The notes under the pieces: model-generated
The model's database searches: none
What the model saw: the letters and a program-made list of their open reading frames with translations, nothing else
What the model was told of the DNA's origin: nothing
In this document: positions 19,431 through 30,059 of the stretch, one piece after another
Numbering within the stretch: position 1 is the stretch's first letter
Layout: each line of letters starts with the position of its first letter
Source of the DNA: Larix sibirica
Lineage: Eukaryota; Streptophyta; Pinopsida; Pinales; Pinaceae
NCBI GenBank assembly: GCA_004151065.3
Contig: NWUY0300019512.1
Location: forward strand, 48,853-79,452
Direction of reading: 5' to 3'
DNA length: 30,600 bases
Position numbers and translations under genes: made by a program

Positions 19431-19509
19431 AGAGATGAAGATTATACATGATTTACAATATTAATTACATGAATGATATAAAAAGTAAAGATGTTATTGA
19501 AATTATACA

Positions 19510-19860
19510 CAATTCATTATTGAAAAGGAAAAAAAAACCAAAGATGGAAAGAGAACTCAACAACAATTTTTTGGTAAAATTTAGCCATACTCACTTGAAT
19601 TTTGTCCAACAACAACTCACATAACAAATCATGCTCTAGATTGCTAAAAAAGAAAAAGAGATCAAAAGAACTCCAGTTTAAATTTTTCACATTTTGGATA
19701 TGATCACAAATAATATGTAACAATTATGATGTTGATTGACAAAATTAGAAAGAGAGTCCCAATGACAAAGTGAAATTGATGCCCACTTTTGGATTTTAGT
19801 AGGAAGGGAAGCAAATAAACTGTAATCACAAACAAATTAACAAGCCATGCTCTAGATAGC
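19510..19860. repeat. module D, partial copy of the LRR-associated repeat
   Basis: From about 19675 the sequence follows modules A-C: TTTAAATTTTTCACA, GTAACAATTATGATGTTGAT, GAGAGTCCCAATGACAA, TTTGGATTTTAGTAGGAAGG and GAAGCAAATAAACTGTAATC. It also holds an internal duplication: CATGCTCTAGATTGCTAAAAA near 19629 recurs as CATGCTCTAGATAGCTAAAAA near 19846. The LRR-coding half present in A and B is missing. Confidence 0.75.
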
Positions 19861-19939
19861 TAAAAAAGGTCTTTGCCAGTTTTTTAGTTTGAGGCAGTCG
19901 AAGTACTGTTATCCCTTGGCCTCACGGATGAGCACTCTT

Positions 19940-21580
19940 TTTTTTGTAATGTCTACAAATTCTATTAAGCTGAAAGAGGTAAAATTACAGTAGAGAGTAC
20001 AAACATAGATGGATTTAACAAAGACCACCTATGAGAACCATAAACACACTGGTCATACAGACCAGAAGAGTTAAAAAAAACCCTAATATCAGGGTGCGAC
20101 AACGAAGCCATGAAGGCTAGCTACAGTCAGAGTGAAAGATGATTTAACAAAAGACCAAAAAACAGTAGAAAAAAGACCTGCTAATAGCCAAGCTGACCAA
20201 TAGTTTTGGGCGCTTCAGCATCTGAGGGGATTTCTTCAATGATGGGGCAACTGTAGTAGTTGTCATCGTTCTCGTCCCGAGCCGTAGGCACGGTGCTGTC
20301 AACAGGGGAGCTCCTCGCTGTAGTCCGAGTGTCGCGCACAAGCAATTTGATGGGTAGGGGTGATGTCTTTCTGAGAGTAGGGAAGACACCATCCGACTCA
20401 TTTCTGGTGCGTTTGGCAAGAATTGGCCCAAGAGTGGAGGGGATGGGGAAGGACCATTGAGGAGGGTCCTTGCCTTTTAGAGAGCTGCTGCGGAGCTGAA
20501 CAGTGTTGAACCTGGCCGAGGGGAACTGAGCCTTGCTAGCACTGGGGACTAGCAGTCAAGGAGGGGTGGCTCTGCCGGAGGATGAGGCGATGTTGCCAGG
20601 TGGAGAGACCTTGCAGCTCCGCGCGTTGGTGAGAGAGCCAAGACCAAGGGAGGTGGCCAGAGTGCCGAAGCCATGCATGGAGCTAGGGGGAGCCTGGGTA
20701 CTGAAGATGGGAGTCGCGGGGCTAAGAAAATCTTATTTGACTACAGAAGGCGAGGGAGAGGGGCTTGGGATATTACTTCTGGATCCCAGATCACAGTGGA
20801 GGTGGTGAGCTGGTGCATAGGAGTCCCAGCCGAAGGTGCTCTCCAAGCTGTGCAGAATGGCTCCATTCTGCCATATTTGGCAGAGAGGCACTGAGAGATT
20901 GAGTTGCAACCCTGGCGGAGGCCCAGTTGGTGAGCATGTCTTCCATTAAATCGCCCAACATATTCTTTGTTAGCCAGTAGGGATCCCAATGCTGAGTCGG
21001 GTCATTGCTGTTGAGGGTGTCTGAGATGAGACGGGCCTCCCAATTATCAATCAGAAAGCGAACAGGGGTGGAGATTTCCGCTTTGTAACCCGTCTTGCCC
21101 TTCTTATTTTTCTGGGTGGCCTTCTTCTTGCCAGAGCTGGCTCCTTTGGGTCTGCCCATGGTGCAGGAAGCACTGGGAGAAGCAGGAGCAGAGGGTTGAG
21201 TGCACAGGAGCAAGGCAGAGGGGATGCGCAGGAGCAAAGCACAGTGAGCGAAGATGCAGAACAGTGAGGGTCGAGACCGAGTATTGATGAGGAGAAGGGG
21301 AGTCCAACTAGCAGGCTGGCAGGGCCTCACACGCAGAAGATCCATGGGTCGATGGTGGACAGTGTGCATGAGGGGACGTCGAGTTAATGAAGGTGGCGAC
21401 TTGACGTCACCTCATAGTTATGAGGGGCCTTCGTAGGGTTGTGCGCACCGTCGACAAGCTCCATGGTGGCAGATGGCATGGGAACGTGGTGTATGATGCC
21501 ACAGGGGAGGGGTGCATGGGTATGAGGCATGTGATCCCTTTGCATGCTGCCGTGTCCTCTATTGTCACTCGCATCCGGGG
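19940..21580 (-). mobile_element. retroposon R3, full-length relative of R1
   Basis: A 1641-bp GC-rich insertion read on the minus strand. Exact 17-bp duplications CACGGATGAGCACTCTT flank it (19923-19939 and 21581-21597), and the A tail shows as T at 19940-19945. It starts (minus) CCCCGGATGCGAGTG, like R1. Its last 50 bases (CTGTAATTTTACCTCTTTCA.. then AGACATTAC plus A) align with those of R1 (CTGTAATCTTATCTTTTTAC.. then CAGAATTA plus A). The leader is about 420 bp, followed by a frameshifted ORF and a T-rich 3' UTR. It sits between modules D and A. Confidence 0.87.
20181..21159 (-). pseudogene. frameshifted homologue of the R1 protein
   Basis: The start ATG is at 21159 (GCACCATGG context, fitting a plant start). 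Residues 1-26 are strongly basic (MGRPKGASSGKKKATQKNKK), as in a nucleic-acid-binding tail; R1 lacks this. Residues 34-84 carry the shared block: RFLIDNWEARL, YWLTKNMLG at 61-69, EDML, NW at 78-79, ASAR. The frame ends at TGA 20791-20793. The rest continues in another frame, open from 20555 to TAG 20181-20183, with Pro/Ser-rich sequence then RKTSPLPIKL and YYSCPIIEEIP, which matches the R1 C-terminus. At least one frameshift lies between 20556 and 20860. The original protein would have been about 320 aa, longer than R1's 225. Confidence 0.6.
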
Positions 21581-21597
21581 CACGGATGAGCACTCTT

Positions 21598-21706
21598 GAG
21601 TCTACATAGATTTTTCTTTTTTAGGAATACTATTCTAAAAAATGTTCTTTAGTTTATGCTTTCTCATAGCCATTTGGGCTTTTATTTGAGAAAAAAAGGG
21701 TTAAAT
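21598..21706. other. spacer between R3 and module A
   Basis: AT-rich; nothing recognised. Confidence 0.5.
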
Positions 21707-22155
21707 TCCAGCTCTACACTACGAAGATTCAACCAAACCCACATAGCAAAGACTTATTCTTGCTTTAACTCTGGTTTACAGATGTAAAGATATAATAAAA
21801 ATAATAAAAATATGATATAAAATCATTTCAGTACCTGCAAAGAATAGAAGGCTATCATTAATGGAAAGAAGCATGTTGGTGAATTCTTCAGGAACCGCTC
21901 CCATGAAATGGTTGTTGTTGAGGTACCAAATCTAGACATAGGCCAACAAAGGTGAGAATTGCCATGTGAGAAGATTCGAGTTGAGGTTCACCATTGGGAT
22001 ATTGACTCGAACTTGGGGGACAAGGGGTTTAGAGAAAGAGTTTAATTTTTCACAGTTCTGATAGGATCACAAATACTTTGTAACAATTATGATGTTGATT
22101 GACAAAAATACAAAGAGAGTCCCAATGAAAAAGTGAAATTGATGCCCAGTTGATG
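21707..22155. repeat. module A of the LRR-associated repeat
   Basis: Very close to module B at 25555-26000: CTACGAAGATTCAACCAAAC, AGAATAGAAGGCTATCAT, CATGAAATGGTTGTTGTTGA, TTGGGGGACAAGGGGTTTA and GAGAGTCCCAATGA occur in the same order and spacing. It loses similarity at about 22155 (GATGCTCAATTGCGG). Confidence 0.88.
21835..22010 (-). pseudogene. leucine-rich-repeat exon relic (module A)
   Basis: The minus strand reads NLNSNLLTWQFSPLLAYV, a stop, then YLNNNHFMGAVPEEFTNM. This is two consecutive plant-type LRRs (LxLxxNxLxGxxP), as in LRR receptor-like kinases or receptor-like proteins. It ends TTTGCAG followed by GTACTG at 21835, a plausible splice donor. No kinase domain, signal peptide or neighbouring exon can be read, so this is an exon fragment. 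The in-frame stop and the missing Gly in the first repeat (TWQF for TGQ/I) indicate decay. Confidence 0.6.
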
Positions 22156-22797
22156 CTCAATTGCGGTGATTGTAGATCCAACTTGTTCATTAGTTATAAA
22201 AGATTGATAGCATCTGGTCTAGTTTTCCTCTAATGGTGCTATAGAATCTATCAACTCTACTGCTAGAAAATTACTGACATATCTATTGTTATTGATGAAT
22301 CTACTGTTATAAATGGTTGGTTTTAAGATTATTATCACTGTTTATTTTTTGTTTGTTTGCTACTCTCAGCAATTATGAATTTTCAGATTTTGGAACAAAA
22401 TACATCAGATTCCAAGTTTGGCTCATACCAATCTTGTGAGGGTTTCAGAACTTTAGCTGACTTGTCAACGTGGTAGGATGGAAACCCTTCCGTGTGGGCT
22501 AGGTGGAATATTCCTCGTAATCAACCCCCTCTCATATTTTGGATCACTGGAAAATATTGGTGAATGCTCTTAAATATCTTGCTCCCCTCTATAGAGAAAT
22601 TCCGATTTCCTTTCATGGGGCCATCTTTCAAGGAGATTATATGTGAGAGAAGGATAATTAAATCTCCTTTCCAAAAATAATCCTAACTCCTGATGGCATC
22701 CCCGTATGGACCCCTGTCCCTATACTAAGATTAATGTCTTTCGTGGCTTTTAACTCCAATAAAATGCCTTTTAAAACATACAAAAAATAAAGGCACT
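22156..22797. other. unassigned sequence
   Basis: No recognised gene. A plus frame near 22535-22640 gives about 35 open codons (ILDHWKILVNALKYLAPLYR..) without a family I can name. It is too short to call. Confidence 0.4.
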
Positions 22798-23002
22798 ATG
22801 TTGGGTACCCAAACAATCATATGGTTTGTTTTGCAGCGATTGTGCTATGCTTCACTTGAAAAACATATAAAAACACTACCTCTCTCTAGATATCAGCAAT
22901 GCTGAGTACCCAAACAATCATATGGTTCGTTTTGTAGCGTCTGTGCTATGCTTCACTTAAAAAACATACAAAAACACTCTACCTCTCTTTGGATATCACT
23001 AA
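22798..23002. repeat. 101-bp tandem duplication
   Basis: Units 22798-22898 and 22899-23002 share ATG-TG-GTACCCAAACAATC, ATATGGTT-GTTTTG-AGCG and TGTGCTATGCTTCACTT, with roughly ten differences and a few indels. Noncoding. Confidence 0.88.
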
Positions 23003-24219
23003 TGCTTATTTTGGTTTGCATTGTGTTCCCAGTGAACTCTTCGCTCATTGTCGGGTACTAACCAAAGACTAAGATACAAGAATAAACTTAAGATAAAACT
23101 AGCAATTGCACCTTGGGGTGCAATAAAAGAGCGCCATATTGCAAGTGGAGCAAGGAGATGTAGTAGGCGCATCCAAAGAAGACAGAAGGAACGAGAATCA
23201 CAATTTGAAGTGTTGAACCACAAATCAGAAGAGTGTAAATCTGCATTGGTGGATTTTTTATTCAAATATTCGATGAAAAATTGTTACATAAATACTAAAT
23301 TGAAGATGGAGGTTTACTACCCATATGATGGGAGGCAAAGGGCAATCTTTGTAGTGTGTTAAGGAGTAAAACATGCAGATGAAAAGTGCAATAGAAATTA
23401 GGGAGAAGGGAAAAAAACATATATGGAATAGAATGTTTGTTATTATAAGCACGGTAATATAATAGTGTTAAGATAAAGAAATCGGCCTATATAAAAAAGT
23501 GTTGCAGGTATAAGATTTAATGGATATTTGGGAAGCAAAAGGAAGGGTTTTACAAATTTTTGCCAGCAATTTGGTACAAAAAGTATGCAAGCCAAAGTGG
23601 CATAGTTCCAAGAATGAATGAGGTGTAGGCTTGTTGTGGAGAGAGTAAAGTAGTTAAAATAAATAATAGAAATAAAATTACTAAATTAACAACAAACATG
23701 GAGGAACAAACATACAGGAAGGTTAAAGAGGAAAAGAGTGAGAATTCAACAACATAAAAGAAAATAGAAAGACACAAAGGTGCACTTCGCCTCGAGGGTG
23801 GAAGAAAAAAGAGAGGATATTGATCACATTTAATAGCACAACCAACAACCAAATGTAAAAAAAATGGAATGTAGGGAATGCCTAGGGAAACGTCATTCTT
23901 AAATCCATTGAAATAGAAGAGATGTCTAACTAATATATGTATAAAGCTAAATAAACTTGTATTGTAAAATGATTAGTGAAATCTATTTTAATTCCATGGA
24001 AAATTTATTTGATCTCAATGTAAATGGAAATTGGTTAATTTTATTATAGCTTAAAACATATTAATAAATTATATTATAGAGAAAAAAAGCTAACAAATAT
24101 TTTGGTTATTGAACATGGTAAATGTGATAAAGCAAAGATTAGCATTTTTTTAAGTATTCAATCCAATAAACACACACATATATAACTATATATTTAAAAA
24201 ATTGTAAAAACAGTAAAAA
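23003..24219. other. unassigned sequence with a basic 104-codon open frame
   Basis: The open frame 23048-23362 (+) encodes a Lys/Arg-rich polypeptide (..SGARRCSRRIQRRQKERESQ..) with no recognised domain and no supporting context; the opposite strand is also open there. 23360-24219 is purine-rich then AT-rich without a signal. A transposon remnant is possible but unproven. Confidence 0.35.
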
Positions 24220-24436
24220 TAAAATAAATGTAACTATTAATATTTGTGATTTTTTTTATATCATTTATGAAATGTTGTAAACACGACTTGATGCAATGTG
24301 AGATGAATATATTAAAAATTAACATTTTTATTTATTTTTATTTTTATTTTTTTATAATTTATAAAATATTTTAAACACAACTTAATGCAATGCAATGTGA
24401 GATGAGATGAATATGTTAAAAAATAAATGTAACTAT
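24220..24436. repeat. about 95-bp tandem duplication with micro-duplications
   Basis: AAACACGACTTGATGCAATG near 24280 recurs as AAACACAACTTAATGCAATG near 24374, with GAGATGAATAT following each, and AAAATAAATGTAACTAT ends both copies. The second copy has extra GCAAT and GAGAT steps. It stops exactly at the single N. Confidence 0.7.
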
Positions 24437-24437
24437 N
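24437..24437. other. single ambiguous base at a repeat junction
   Basis: One N lies between the end of the tandem repeat and the first base of module C (TTGGGGGACAAGG). This may mark a joined or uncertain assembly point. Confidence 0.95.
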
Positions 24438-24952
24438 TTGGGGGACAAGGGGTTTAGAGAAAGAGTTTAAAATTTTCACAGTTCTCATAGGATCACAAAT
24501 AATTTGTAACAATTATAATGTTGATTGACAAAGTGAAATTGATGCCCAGTTGGTGCCCAATTTTGGATTTTCATAGGAAGGGAAGCAAATAAACTATAAT
24601 CACAAACAAATAAATAAGTGTTAAGCATTCCATTTTATGACATAAAAATAGCACTTCTTTTATGTTCATCCAGTTTGTTTACAACCATTGTTCTCATATT
24701 TTTTCATGGAAACAACTCTCACTTTCAACATGCTAAAAAAGTTCAAATTGAACGAAGACATTTCAAGGCTACAAGCTACTTTCAAGTAATTAAACATCAG
24801 TAGATCTTTGATGGTAAATAGAGAAATTAGTCAGCCATTGGCTATCCAGTAAGATGCACAGGAGAATGCAACTTTAGCTCCTCAATGTGGGGCTCTCTTC
24901 TATACAAGGACCATTCAGAAGTATTTGCTACCCCTAAAAATTAGATTTTCCA
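24438..24952. repeat. module C of the LRR-associated repeat
   Basis: Matches the second half of module B (from TTGGGGGACAAGG at about 25859 to CCCCTAAAAATCAGATTAT near 26462). It includes GTTAAGCATTCCATTTTATG, TTCATCCAGTTTGTTTACAA and GAGAATGCAACTTTAGCTCC. Relative to B it lacks 77 bp (B 26212-26288). The 61-codon frame 24618-24803 is the counterpart of 26050-26301 in B and is not supported as a gene. Confidence 0.88.
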
Positions 24953-25552
24953 TCATATTTAAGGATCTTCTTAGGCATAGATGAAAATTCAACAATCATT
25001 CATGAGTTCTTTGCGAGTAAAATCGAACATGATCTCATCTCTACCGGTACTTTCCCGTGAGATGTGAGCATCAATATGTGATTGCACTTGACATGGTACA
25101 TACTGGTAGAGAGTAATGCTTCTTATCATCAACATGCAAATAATGGATTGTTAATGTAGTCGAATGCAGGCTTAACTATTGGAGCTAGCCTCTGAAAAAA
25201 TCAATAATAAGCAGTTTAGAATTTAACACAAACTGGTTTTTGGAGGGAAAATTTGCTTGCATGTGCAGGAATAAACATGATTTGACTTAATACTCATCAA
25301 TGTTGTTCAATTATAAATGGTGTCGTGTTCCTTACACGATAAGGTGACCATCCCTTTGTAGAAAAGAGAACCCCCCAACCACTAATATTTGCAACACACT
25401 CAAATAAACCTACTTCGAGGATTATTCATAGTCCTATACTTCTGCATCAACCATTCTGATCCATTCACCATATACAAAATGCTATCCCTTTCAATAGGTC
25501 ATATGAATTCATCCATCTCTACACAAAACTGTGTGGACAATGTTGTATTTTT
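24953..25552. other. spacer between modules C and B
   Basis: No recognised domain on either strand. It may hold intron or decayed exon sequence of the same LRR-type gene, but nothing readable supports that. Confidence 0.4.
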
Positions 25553-26462
25553 TCTAGCTCTATACTACGAAGATTCAACCAAACCCACATAGCAAAGACT
25601 TATTCTTGCTTTAACTCTAGTATATAGATGTAAATATATAATAAAAACAATACAAATCTGATATAAAATCCTTTCAATACTTGCAAAGAATAGAAGGCTA
25701 TCATAAATGGAAAGAATCATGTTGGTGAATTCTTCAGGATTCGCTCCCATGAAATGGTTGTTGTTGAGGTACAAAGTCTAGACGTAGGAAAGCAGGGGTG
25801 AGAATTGTCATGTGAGAAGATTAGAGTTGAGGTTCACCGTTGGGATATTGACTTGAACTTGGGGGACAAGGGGTTTACAGAAAGAGTTTAAATTTTTCAC
25901 ACTTTGGATAGGATAAAAAATAATTTGTAACAATTATGGTGTTGATTGACAAAACTACAAAGAGAGTCCCAATGACAATGTTAAATCGATGCCCAATTTT
26001 GGATTTTAATAAGAAGGGAAGCAAATAAATTGTAATCACAAACAAATAAGTGTTAAGCATTCCATTTTATGACATAAAAGTAGCACTTCTTTTATGTTCA
26101 TCCAGTTTGTTTACAACCATTGTTCTCATATTTTTTCATGCAAACAATTCTCACTTTCAACACGCTAAAAAATTTCAAATTGGACGAAGACATTTCAAGG
26201 CTACAAGCTACTTGATACAAAAATTCCAAGTTTCAATACAACTTCCCATGGTCAGAAAGTCTATATCACAGGCAATTTTGAATAACATATCAAGTAATTA
26301 AACATGAGTAGATCTTTGATAGTAGATAGAGAAATTAGTCAGCCATCATTGGCTATCAAGTAAGATGCACAAGAGAATGCAACTTTAGCTCCTCGATGTG
26401 GGACTCTCTTCTATACAAGGACAATTCAGAAGTATTTGCTACCCCTAAAAATCAGATTATCA
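25553..26462. repeat. module B, the longest copy of the LRR-associated repeat
   Basis: Combines the part shared with A (25555-26000) and the part shared with C (25859-26462), so it is closest to the ancestral unit; D shares the middle. It carries the LRR exon relic on the minus strand. Confidence 0.88.
25680..25850 (-). pseudogene. leucine-rich-repeat exon relic (module B)
   Basis: The minus strand reads LYLNNNHFMGANPEEFTNM at about 25715-25775, preceded after a stop by NLNSNLLT near 25813-25836, the same arrangement as module A. The splice-donor-like end is altered (GCAAGTATTG against GCAGGTACTG in A). The 69-codon open frame 25565-25774 extends past the exon end into intron-like sequence. 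Not functional alone. Confidence 0.58.
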
Positions 26463-28135
26463 ATTGGAGGAAAATTAAGTGGTAGGACTGTAAATTTGGC
26501 GAGTGACCCATCACAAGCTAGAATTTGGTCAGTTGGAACAATACATGGAGAGGATTAAAACAAAGAACCAATTTGGGAAAATTTAGTAAAATTTTAGGAA
26601 GTTTTATCATTTTGTTGCTAAATACACTATTCATCGGCCAAAATACAATTCATTGATAACAATATTAAAAAAAAGTGACTGTAAATAACAAATCTAGAAA
26701 AATTGATCCAATCAATATTTATTTTGTGGCATTACAAATGACATTTGCCAATGAAAGTTTACAAGTTCCTCACTATTTAAAAGATAACATATTGCACTAA
26801 TTTAACCCAAGGCTGGGCAAAGTGCAAAGGTTAACAAGTTCCTATTTTTCGAGGGGCATAGAAATCAGCTGGAGCGGTGTAAGATCAATCTGAAAATTGT
26901 TGAGATCTCATGATCCAGAACTCTATCAGTGCCAAATACAAAGTTTTTGCTGGTTCTTTCCTTTTGTTCGCATGCTCCAACACTAGTTATTGTGTGCTTT
27001 CTTCCTCTTTGTAGGAAATTATGTGCTGGATCATTGTCTTTGTGCATAAACATCTTCATCTGCTGGCACTAATCCATCCATGCCTTTCTTCACCATCTTT
27101 TGACATGCACAATTTGTGTTCTTATTTGGAATTTTCAAAGATGCTCTTGCATCAAGTATGCACTGGCCTCTTAGCTAGGCTGATTCATGACCCACCACCG
27201 ATGGGAGAAAAGATGGAAAGACTTTTATTTAGAAATTAAACCAAGCAAAGAACAATTGATGAGAACCCTAGTTCTTTGATGTGCAATTCCTTATCAATAG
27301 ATAGTGGGCATGTTAATAGATCTAGCTATGCTAGTAGACATGTTTCAGCAGATCCAGTGAGAGATCTATTTCAGAATAAATTAAATTTGTAAACTTCCAT
27401 TTAAAGAGTGAGTCATCAACCAATGACAATGTCAAGAAATAGAAACAAATGGAACATACATCAATTGAAGTAATTAGGGCTCTCATATGAGGAAAGGAAT
27501 TAGAGCTTTTCTATGAGAGGGGAAACCCTCAAACTTATTCATATACCATGTTTCAGTTGATAAGATTCGGCGCAACATATACAATGACACTGTAGTAGTT
27601 GTGTAGAAACCAATAGCAGTTTGGGAGATGAAGGTAAGTCCAACAAAATTAATAATCTCGAGATGGGTATAGAATATTACAAATAAGGTTTTGGCAAGAC
27701 GCTGTAAAATTGATTCATAGACCTTGATATTGTTAACCAAATTTGACCCTAAGACTCTTGAAAGTTGAAACAACCAGGGATAGCTGTAAATGTTGAGAAA
27801 ATAAAACCCTCATGCACGACAAATGAACAACCACAAACAAGAGCAGGTCCAGACTCACACTAAACAACCTTTGAGCAATAGACATGACCATTGGTAGCTG
27901 GAGAAAGACTATATTGTTAAGTGCTATTAAACCACGACTCATACAAATCCATTCCCTTGCAAGCAGAATCTTTTACAACTTTCAGCAGAAAAAAGCAAAT
28001 GGAAGAAATATGACTTAAAAAAGTAGAGATGAAATGGCTATGGAGAAGGCATACATGAAATAATAAGAAATCGGTAACCAATAATACTACTAACCAAATG
28101 TTGATTATACATTTGTTTTCTGGTTCTCAGCTCTG
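26463..28135. other. unassigned sequence, no recognised gene
   Basis: Minus frames 27483-27773 and 27733-27942 overlap and are hydrophobic (..FVGLTFISQTAIGFY.., ..LLLFVVVHLSCM..), but they carry no family signature and look like chance T-rich reading. Frames at 26865-27059 (-) and 27021-27239 (+) also lack signatures. It may contain introns or exons of the LRR-related locus. Confidence 0.35.
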
Positions 28136-28210
28136 AGTAAGCTACATTTAGCATGGGGACGATCTAGAGAGCTCTTAGTAAGCTACATTTAGCACGGGGA
28201 CGATCTAGAA
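28136..28210. repeat. 41-bp tandem duplication
   Basis: AGTAAGCTACATTTAGCAYG then GGGACGATCTAGA appears at 28136 and 28177, with one difference over the shared 33-34 bp. Confidence 0.85.
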
Positions 28211-29141
28211 AGTAAAAATGTCAACAGTAATCCCACTCAGATAAAAACCGACAGTGGTTCCATTTTGTGTTAGGCCTTCAACATACCGTATGCACTCGAA
28301 ACACAAGGAATGAATTTAAAACCATGGCTTGGCGTTTCACCATTAGATTTTAGCTATTTTAACAGTTTTAAAATTAAAATGGGAACTGACCCTGATTTCG
28401 AAAATTCTAACTAGAGTCGCTTGTTTCAATTTCATACCACATCGCCACTCTACTTGAATTTTTTTGCTAGAGTTCCTACAGACCAGATAGAGGAATGATG
28501 GAAACCATGGTGAACCCTGAGCACCGACATGACACCGGTTGGTAGTCATAAAGACGGGCTCATTTCCAACACGTCTCAGTCATTGAAGGTTGAACCAAAA
28601 CTTGAAAACGCAAGACGAAAATTAATGAATAATTCAATACGAAAATGCATGAATATATTCGACAAAGAGACGAGGAATTTGGCTACAGTGGCAAGAAACC
28701 CAATCTCAATGAAAGAACGTCTTCGACGTAAAAATACATTATATTAACATGCATTAGAATGGCAATAGATATTTTCATGCAGAAATTATTATGCACGTGG
28801 CCTTTGCCCTTATATCCAAACATTACATCATGGTCTCTTATACTTCCACCACATTTTCAAAACACTTACTGGCCTTTGCATTTGGGCTCCTTGAATACAT
28901 TACAAAGCATAGATTTATATAATGATCATAAACCAATGAACATCCATTATTCCATTCACATTAAGCATGCTTAGCATACTAATGGCCACTTTATTCAGTT
29001 AGGGCCAAAGTTGGGGCAATGCATCCCTCCCCTTAGCAATAAAGTCCAGTGATATATTCAACATTTGCCCCCTAGGAACTTGAAAGACATATTTATTTTT
29101 GGACATACTTAGGTTTCTATCCTATCAATGTTTAAAGAGTT
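28211..29141. other. unassigned sequence
   Basis: Two mutually opposed short frames, 28343-28549 (-) and 28529-28747 (+, Lys/Arg/Asn-rich), have no recognised domain. Nothing else is seen. Confidence 0.4.
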
Positions 29142-29225
29142 TAAGTCCTATTAATTTAATTTTGGCCTCTTAGTTTGATAAGGTAAGTCCTATTAATTTA
29201 ATTTTGACCTCTTAGTTTGACAAGG
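29142..29225. repeat. 42-bp tandem duplication
   Basis: TAAGTCCTATTAATTTAATT..GATAAGG at 29142-29183 is repeated at 29184-29225 with two differences. Confidence 0.9.
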
Positions 29226-30059
29226 TAATTACCTTGTTATTTTTTTTAAACAACTTACTCTTAGGTCCTCAAACAACTCACTCTGAGGCCCTCAACCAAT
29301 TTTTCTTATGGTGCTTTCCTTTTTACTTATTTCACTAGCTTTAAGTGAATATATGCATGAGTAAACAATTTATGGTGGAAAATTTTCGTAGATGGATTTA
29401 AGTTCCTTCATGCCTTCTATTTGACCCCAAAATCCATCTGGTTTATTAAGAGTTCATCTTGTAGTGATATCACCACTTAGCATACACCCCTACTCTCTTG
29501 ATCTCAAGTGTAAACTATCGGACGGATTTAAACCAAAATTCTCCCACTTCTCTTATTTCACGTGTCTAGGTGAAAGGCTCCAAGAGTCAACAAGCCAAGT
29601 GGATGCATACACATAAATGTTATTAGTAGTATCCCACCTTAACATGTTTCGTGGAGGTGTTTACATGGTTACACATGGCATGAATTCTCTATGCCACATA
29701 TTAAGGTCTACACCAACAAAAAGTACCACATAGGTATATATAATGATGAATTGCTAAGTGTGGTACCAATACAAGTCACAATATGGGAAATCTTGTGTGT
29801 GGTATAATTGCATCAAGCCACATGTTAGAGGCTTACCGTTAGATAATTTTAAGCCTAGGTTAATTTGGGGTGAGGATATATTGAGGAAACCACACTCCAA
29901 AGTTCTCCCCATTAGCCAAATGCTCGATCTCCTAGAGTAGAACATGAAAATATTATAAGTGTTGAAAGTCTCCTATGACAACATTATAGCGAGAACACGT
30001 ATAGAAAAACCAATAACCATAGTTGGTACAAAGAGGTACAAGACCTACACACGTGGTGA
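29226..30059. other. unassigned; possible internal region of an LTR element
   Basis: No pol or gag motif. The sequence leads up to the LTR-like start at 30514 and might be the internal part of a non-autonomous LTR element. The open frames at 29754-29945 (both strands) cancel each other as evidence. A short inverted repeat TGGCAT/ATGCCA lies at 29676-29696. Confidence 0.35.

Noticed and set aside
19270-19464. 64-codon frame with repeated LQFLIEK motif
   Set aside because: Made by the 57-68 bp tandem array.
20260-20894. Plus-strand frames within R3
   Set aside because: R3 is on the minus strand, as shown by its poly(A) position and homology to R1; these frames are antisense shadows.
24618-24803. 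A hydrophobic peptide repeated at 26050-26301 (MLSIPFYDIK..)
   Set aside because: Duplicated because the whole module is duplicated; no start context or domain, and the surrounding noncoding bases are equally conserved.
27483-27942. Overlapping hydrophobic minus-strand frames that look like a membrane protein
   Set aside because: T-rich sequence gives Phe/Leu/Val by chance; no family signature, and the two frames overlap out of phase.
29142-29225. Direct repeats considered as a CRISPR-like or satellite array
   Set aside because: Only two adjacent copies with no spacers, and the organism is a plant.
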